Positions 20,108 through 22,980 of a stretch of 22,980 bases of DNA are shown one piece after another. Made by a program: the position numbers and the translations under genes. Origin of the DNA: an uncultured Christensenellaceae bacterium (lineage in GTDB: Bacteria > Bacillota > Clostridia > Christensenellales > Borkfalkiaceae); NCBI GenBank assembly GCA_910589015.1, contig CAJUSA010000019.1, positions 9,620 to 32,599 of the forward strand, written 5' to 3'. Position 1 is the first letter of the stretch. Every line of letters starts with the position of its first letter. The notes under the pieces were generated by a model. It was not told the DNA's origin and ran no database searches. It saw only the letters and a program-made list of their open reading frames with translations.

Positions 20108-20341
20108 TTAGCGGATGCGCTCCGCTTTGATTTTTCCGTTGCTCTCGTAGACGTTGACCTCGAAGGGGTTTTTGTCGCTTTCGGTGTAGTCGCCGTTTAT
20201 GGCGTATCCGATGTGAATTGTAATCTGCGACCATTTGTTTCCGCATCCGCTCCCTTCCATAAGTGCCACCGTTCGGATGTCGCCTTTGCCCTCTTTGTTG
20301 AAAACCGCCATTGCCTTGTTGATTGCCTGTGTGCCAGTCAT
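20108..20341 (-). CDS. Hypothetical early protein (77 aa)
   Basis: A 77-residue protein of unknown function. It has an N-terminal helix (TQAINKAMAVFNKEGKG) and a strand-rich second half (IRTVALMEG, WSQITIHIGYAI, PFEVNVYESNGKI). The ATG at 20339-20341 has a perfect AAGGAGGT upstream. The 23 extra codons of the longer frame would start inside the hairpin at 20404-20417, so they were left out. It is the second gene after the early promoter. Confidence 0.7.
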   Translation of the reverse strand: MTGTQAINKAMAVFNKEGKGDIRTVALMEGSGCGNKWSQITIHIGYAINGDYTESDKNPFEVNVYESNGKIKAERIR

Positions 20342-20403
20342 TTGTGTTACCTCCTTGTTTGCGCGGCTGTAGGGGATTGTGACCTTCTGCCTGTCCGCAT
20401 TAA

Positions 20404-20417
20404 CGGGCATTCGCCCG
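20404..20417 (-). repeat. Intergenic hairpin C (CGGGC-GAAT-GCCCG)
   Basis: A 5-bp perfect stem with a four-base loop, located 12 bases after the stop of the first early gene. It resembles hairpins A and B in place and in GC-rich stem, but not in sequence. Confidence 0.55.
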
Positions 20418-20428
20418 CCACTCTGCTT

Positions 20429-20743
20429 TTAGTTTTCGTAGGAATATAATTGACCGTCTATCATCTCCCATTGCCATCCCTTGCAATTAAATCTGATGTA
20501 GTTCCAGTCGGTCGATTCGTATTGCGGTTTGCGAGTGTAGGTTTTGTCCGGGTAGATGCGGTGGTTTTCTGCGCGGTAGGTTTTGACCTCGGTTATAATT
20601 TCGATTTGGCTAAACTCGAACCCGAATTCCCTATTGACGTAGGCTTTCGCTTCGTTTTCGCTGATGTCCGCATCCAGCTTTTGGTATTCCTCTTCGGGAA
20701 GGTGCGTTCCCGCCGTGTAGTCTTTGCCAGTTAAAATGTTCAT
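20429..20743 (-). CDS. First early-operon gene, hypothetical (104 aa)
   Basis: A 104-residue protein of unknown function, first behind the early promoter. The N-terminal part contains LPEEEYQKLDADISENEAKAYVNREFGFEF, a helix pair. The C-terminal part is strand-rich and aromatic (HRIYPDKTYTRKPQYESTDWNYIRFNCKGWQWEMIDGQLYSYEN). GGAGGTAAATC lies well before the ATG. Net charge is negative. Genes in this position are commonly host-takeover or anti-defence factors, but nothing in the sequence proves it. Confidence 0.72.
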   Translation of the reverse strand: MNILTGKDYTAGTHLPEEEYQKLDADISENEAKAYVNREFGFEFSQIEIITEVKTYRAENHRIYPDKTYTRKPQYESTDWNYIRFNCKGWQWEMIDGQLYSYEN

Positions 20744-20766
20744 TTTGATTTACCTCCGATGTGTTT

Positions 20767-20783
20767 GTGGACTGTCTGTCCAC
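20767..20783. promoter_or_regulatory. Repressor operator O1
   Basis: A perfect dyad GTGGAC-TGTCT-GTCCAC just downstream of the expected start of early transcription. Centre-to-centre distance to O2 is 41 bp. Confidence 0.85.
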
Positions 20784-20794
20784 GTTGTATGGCT

Positions 20795-20823
20795 ATTATA
20801 ATCCTTTGTGGACTGTTTGTCAA
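20795..20823 (-). promoter_or_regulatory. Early promoter (consensus sigma-70)
   Basis: On the minus strand a perfect -35 TTGACA (20818-20823) and perfect -10 TATAAT (20795-20800) are 17 bp apart. It drives the whole leftward early operon beginning at 20743. O2 covers the -35 and part of the spacer, and O1 lies just past the expected start, so it should be very strong yet tightly repressed. Confidence 0.9.
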
Positions 20824-20824
20824 C
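20808..20824. promoter_or_regulatory. Repressor operator O2 over the early -35 box
   Basis: GTGGAC-TGTTT-GTCAAC, one base off the perfect dyad. It overlaps the early promoter's -35 box, so binding would exclude RNA polymerase. Confidence 0.85.
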
Positions 20825-20872
20825 AGTTTTTCTGCGTTTTTTCAAAAAAATTTTTCTTATTTTGATTAAAAA

Positions 20873-20889
20873 ATTGACTGCAAGTCCAC
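20873..20889. promoter_or_regulatory. Repressor operator O3 over the repressor -35 box
   Basis: ATTGAC-TGCAA-GTCCAC, a diverged left half-site with a perfect right half-site. It overlaps the -35 box of the repressor promoter, which suggests negative autoregulation. As the weakest copy it would be filled last. Confidence 0.8.
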
Positions 20890-20902
20890 AAAAGGGTATA
20901 AT
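20874..20902 (+). promoter_or_regulatory. Repressor/integrase promoter
   Basis: TTGACT (20874-20879) and a perfect TATAAT (20897-20902) lie 17 bp apart on the plus strand. The expected start is near 20909, giving a very short leader that begins at the ribosome site of the repressor gene. A- and T-rich DNA upstream may add an UP-element effect. Confidence 0.85.
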
Positions 20903-20922
20903 AAAAAGCGAGGTGCATCGTT

Positions 20923-21357
20923 ATGAATAGACTTAAGCAATTACGCACGGCTCGAAAAATGTCGCTTCGTAGCCTTTCAGAACAGACTGGAATTGAATTC
21001 TCATCAATCGCTTACTATGAACGCGGGGAGCGGAATTTCTCGGTTAAAAGTCAGCAGGTTCTTTCTGACTTTTTCGGCGTGTCAGTCGACTACTTGCTCG
21101 GCAAATCTCCCGAAGATATGTTTAACGATTTCGTGGATTCTCTTCGCAACGATTTTATGGTTGAAACAGCTTACTCGGACGGGGATGTTACTCAGTCGCT
21201 ATCCCCCGCCGTTCCCGAACCCGTGAGAACAAAAATTGAAATTCTGCTTTTGCTCCGTGGTATAGACAGCAAGACCAGCCTTGATATGATTCTCGAATTC
21301 GCAAAGATGCGAACCGCTCACGACGACTTTTCTAAACCTGTGGGAGACGATGAATAA
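20923..21357 (+). CDS. CI-type phage repressor (XRE family)
   Basis: A 144-residue repressor. Residues 3-60 are a Cro/CI helix-turn-helix domain (LKQLRTARKMSLRSLSEQTGIEFSSIAYYERGERNFSVKSQQVLSDFFGVSVDYLLG). The remaining part is short and helical, without the LexA-like Ser-Lys autoprotease region, so induction probably does not use simple RecA-stimulated self-cleavage. GAGGTG lies eight bases before the ATG. Its promoter and three dyad operators lie directly upstream. It ends in TAATG, sharing bases with the integrase start, so the two are translated together. It is expected to keep the phage lysogenic. Confidence 0.92.
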   Translation: MNRLKQLRTARKMSLRSLSEQTGIEFSSIAYYERGERNFSVKSQQVLSDFFGVSVDYLLGKSPEDMFNDFVDSLRNDFMVETAYSDGDVTQSLSPAVPEPVRTKIEILLLLRGIDSKTSLDMILEFAKMRTAHDDFSKPVGDDE

Positions 21358-22943
21358 TGGACTTGCTTGCCTATTGCCGGTATTCGTCCGAAAACCAGCG
21401 CGACGGTTACTCTATCGAGGCGCAAGTCCGCGCCATCAAAGAGTGGGCAGCCCGTGAAGGGCATACCATCCGAAAATTTTACATAGATGAGGCGAAATCC
21501 GGAACGACTGACGACCGCGAAGAATTCCAGAAAATGATTGCCGAGTCTGCCGGGAGCGGCTGCAAGGGCATTGTCGTTCATAAGCTCGACCGATTCGCCC
21601 GTGACCGTTATGCGTCGGCTGTTTATCGCCACAAGCTGAAAGAGAACGGTCTGCGCGTCATCTCCGTACTCGAACCCCTCGACGACTCGCCGGAGTCTAT
21701 CATGATGGAGGCGGTGCTTGAGGGTATGGCAGAATACTATTCCCGTAACCTCTCCCGCGAAGTTCGCAAAGGTCAAAAAGAGGCCGCGCTGAAAGCACAG
21801 CACGTTACCGGCCCCGTTCCTTACGGCTACCGCGTCGACGAACACCACCGCTATGTCGTTGTTCCCGAAGAGGCCGCTGTAATCCGCGAAATTTTCCGCA
21901 GGCTGGACGGCGGCGAAAGCATCGCCGATGTTACTCGCTGGGCGGTTACTCACGGCATCAAAACACATAAGGGGACGCTGTTCAATGAGCTTGCTATCAC
22001 GCGCTTGACCCAGCAGCCTATTTTGGTCGGTCGGTTCTCTTACGGTGTGAATAGCAAGGACGGGCAGCCGCCTATCATCATCGAGAACGCCGTCGAGCCT
22101 ATTCTCGAACCGTCCATCTTTTGGCGGCAATACGAAAAAACGACAGCGCGAAAAAAAGGCCCGCGCTCCCGTTTGAAAGAGGAGGAATATTTGCTTACCG
22201 GTTATCTCTACTGCGAGTATTGCGGCTCGCATCTTTACGGTTTCAAATCGAAGTCAACTTTTCCGCTGAAATCTGGGAAGGTGCAAACCTACGAAAAGTA
22301 TTCCTACCGCTGCGCAACGAAAGGCTCGCGCGGCAGTGCATCCCGTCGCCTTGACCCCGAATACGTCCCGGCGCATTGTGATTTGAAAAATATTGAAAAA
22401 TTCGCGCTGGAGGAGTTTGTCTTCGGTGCTATCAACTATTGCCTTTTCTCCGGCGACACGTCCGACTGGATTGTGGCCGAGATGCTCGTTCGGTCGAAAA
22501 AGAAAAAACCCGCCGACCAGAAAAAAATCGACGGGTATAAATCCGAACTCGAAAAAATCAAAAAACAACGCGACCGCCTGCTCGACCTTTACCTGTCTGA
22601 TGGTCTCTCGAAAGAGGCTTACTCTGCAAAGGCTGACGAGCTGAACGCCCGCGCTGAATTCCTCGACCGTGAAATCAACCGCCTTTCCCCTGACGTTCCC
22701 GTTGGTCTGACCGCTGAGGATGTTCGCAAGCGTTTAACGTCGTTTATCGAAAGCGCGAACGCCGACAGTCCGGAATATAAAAAGCGGCTACTCGCCACCT
22801 ATGTGGAGCGAATAACCGTTTCTAATGAACGCATTTGCATCTATTTCAAATTCCCCATTCCCGGTCTTGGCGACAAACTCGAAAAAGATTTCGGGGACTA
22901 CTTTGTGCGTAAAAATTCAAATACCCCATATTTTTGTATATGA
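21357..22943 (+). CDS. int: Large serine recombinase (phage integrase)
   Basis: A 528-residue large serine integrase that inserts and excises the phage genome at att sites. The resolvase domain (1-145) has the catalytic Ser10 in CRYSSENQ and the conserved VHKLDRFARD at 75-84. The recombinase domain follows (GPVPYGYRVDE near 152). A zinc ribbon begins with LYCEYCG at 284-290 and continues with further Cys near 318 and 344. A coiled coil occupies about 380-445 (KKKKPADQKKIDGYKSELEKIKKQRDRLLDLY), and the C-terminus is intact. The ATG overlaps the repressor stop. The gene is at the outer end of the prophage module, as usual, with the attachment site probably just beyond it. Confidence 0.95.
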   Translation: MDLLAYCRYSSENQRDGYSIEAQVRAIKEWAAREGHTIRKFYIDEAKSGTTDDREEFQKMIAESAGSGCKGIVVHKLDRFARDRYASAVYRHKLKENGLRVISVLEPLDDSPESIMMEAVLEGMAEYYSRNLSREVRKGQKEAALKAQHVTGPVPYGYRVDEHHRYVVVPEEAAVIREIFRRLDGGESIADVTRWAVTHGIKTHKGTLFNELAITRLTQQPILVGRFSYGVNSKDGQPPIIIENAVEPILEPSIFWRQYEKTTARKKGPRSRLKEEEYLLTGYLYCEYCGSHLYGFKSKSTFPLKSGKVQTYEKYSYRCATKGSRGSASRRLDPEYVPAHCDLKNIEKFALEEFVFGAINYCLFSGDTSDWIVAEMLVRSKKKKPADQKKIDGYKSELEKIKKQRDRLLDLYLSDGLSKEAYSAKADELNARAEFLDREINRLSPDVPVGLTAEDVRKRLTSFIESANADSPEYKKRLLATYVERITVSNERICIYFKFPIPGLGDKLEKDFGDYFVRKNSNTPYFCI

Positions 22944-22980
22944 GAATTTCCTTCTCTCTTTCGTTCAACGGATCGATCAA
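22944..22980. other. Sequence beyond the integrase, possible attachment-site flank
   Basis: The last 37 bases hold no gene. In phages with serine integrases the attachment site often lies next to the end of the integrase gene. The short dyad CATAT-TTTTGT-ATATG straddling the stop codon (22928-22942) might belong to it or be a weak terminator. Too little sequence remains to decide. Confidence 0.25.

Noticed and set aside
19866..20246. Minus-strand open frame of 126 codons, very Arg-rich
   Set aside because: Overlaps the 59- and 77-residue genes in another frame, both with good ribosome sites; Arg/Gln-rich translation is typical of an off-frame reading.
20342..20410. Longer start for the 77-residue early protein
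   Set aside because: The upstream ATG sits in a hairpin and lacks a ribosome site, whereas the internal ATG has a perfect one.
1..22980. Diversity-generating retroelement or toxin-antitoxin/retron as the novel system
   Set aside because: No reverse transcriptase, no template/variable repeat pair and no toxin-antitoxin pair could be found; the homopolymer tracts are the only variation-prone signal.
1..22980. tRNA or rRNA genes
   Set aside because: No cloverleaf-like segment with a CCA-type end or conserved rRNA stretch was noticed when reading the few intergenic gaps, though no covariance search could be run.

Overview
The window looks like one end of a temperate tailed-phage genome (a prophage or phage contig) from a Bacillota host, probably a gut Clostridia-type bacterium. 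Evidence: a large serine integrase beside a CI-type repressor, strong AGGAGG-type ribosome binding sites before almost every gene, stop/start overlaps (ATGA, TAATG) throughout, and a family set typical of siphophages of Gram-positive hosts (DUF2815, DUF2800, family-A DNA polymerase, PrimPol/VapE-type helicase, VRR-NUC, SNF2 helicase, DUF1492-type late regulator). The host itself cannot be named from the sequence. No tRNA, rRNA, CRISPR array or insertion sequence was seen.

Layout, from right to left because nearly everything is on the minus strand. (1) 20745-22980: lysogeny module. The repressor and serine integrase are on the plus strand. They diverge from the early operon across a compact switch holding a consensus early promoter, a repressor promoter and three copies of a GTGGAC-N5-GTCCAC operator. 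(2) 18505-20743: small early genes, several very acidic, some separated by a repeated hairpin with a GNRA-type loop. (3) 13819-18501: an HNH endonuclease, a tandem-OB SSB, a phage-borne S-adenosylmethionine synthetase, and a C5-cytosine methyltransferase split into two translationally coupled halves. (4) 10979-13606: a small XRE regulator, a fourth operator copy, a zinc-ribbon protein, an unknown protein, a DUF2800 nuclease-like protein that is also split in two, and a second HNH endonuclease. (5) 2753-10964: the replication core: DUF2815 ssDNA-binding protein, DNA polymerase A, primase-helicase, two small proteins, an MT-A70 adenine methylase, a deoxyribosyltransferase-like protein, an intergenic repeat cluster that may be the origin, VRR-NUC and SNF2 helicase. 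(6) 856-2743: a ParB-domain N6-adenine methylase and the DUF1492-type regulator. (7) 1-855: a well-formed late-promoter candidate with five 10-bp direct repeats against its -35 box, an intrinsic terminator in the leader, a minor tail protein Z homologue, and the start of another gene at the edge.

Proposed working of the genes: the repressor shuts the early promoter and its own promoter in the lysogen. On induction one long minus-strand transcript makes anti-host/anti-defence proteins, DNA-modification enzymes with their own SAM supply, and the replisome. The last early gene (DUF1492-type) then probably activates the late promoter through the 10-bp repeats.

The most unusual aspects are: six G/C homopolymer tracts of 8-10 bases, three of them inside two methyltransferase genes and two at the ribosome binding sites of both HNH genes; two normally single-chain proteins each split by one in-frame TAA directly followed by a strong start site; the fourth operator 7.4 kb inside the early operon; and the repeat-promoter-terminator cassette before the late genes.
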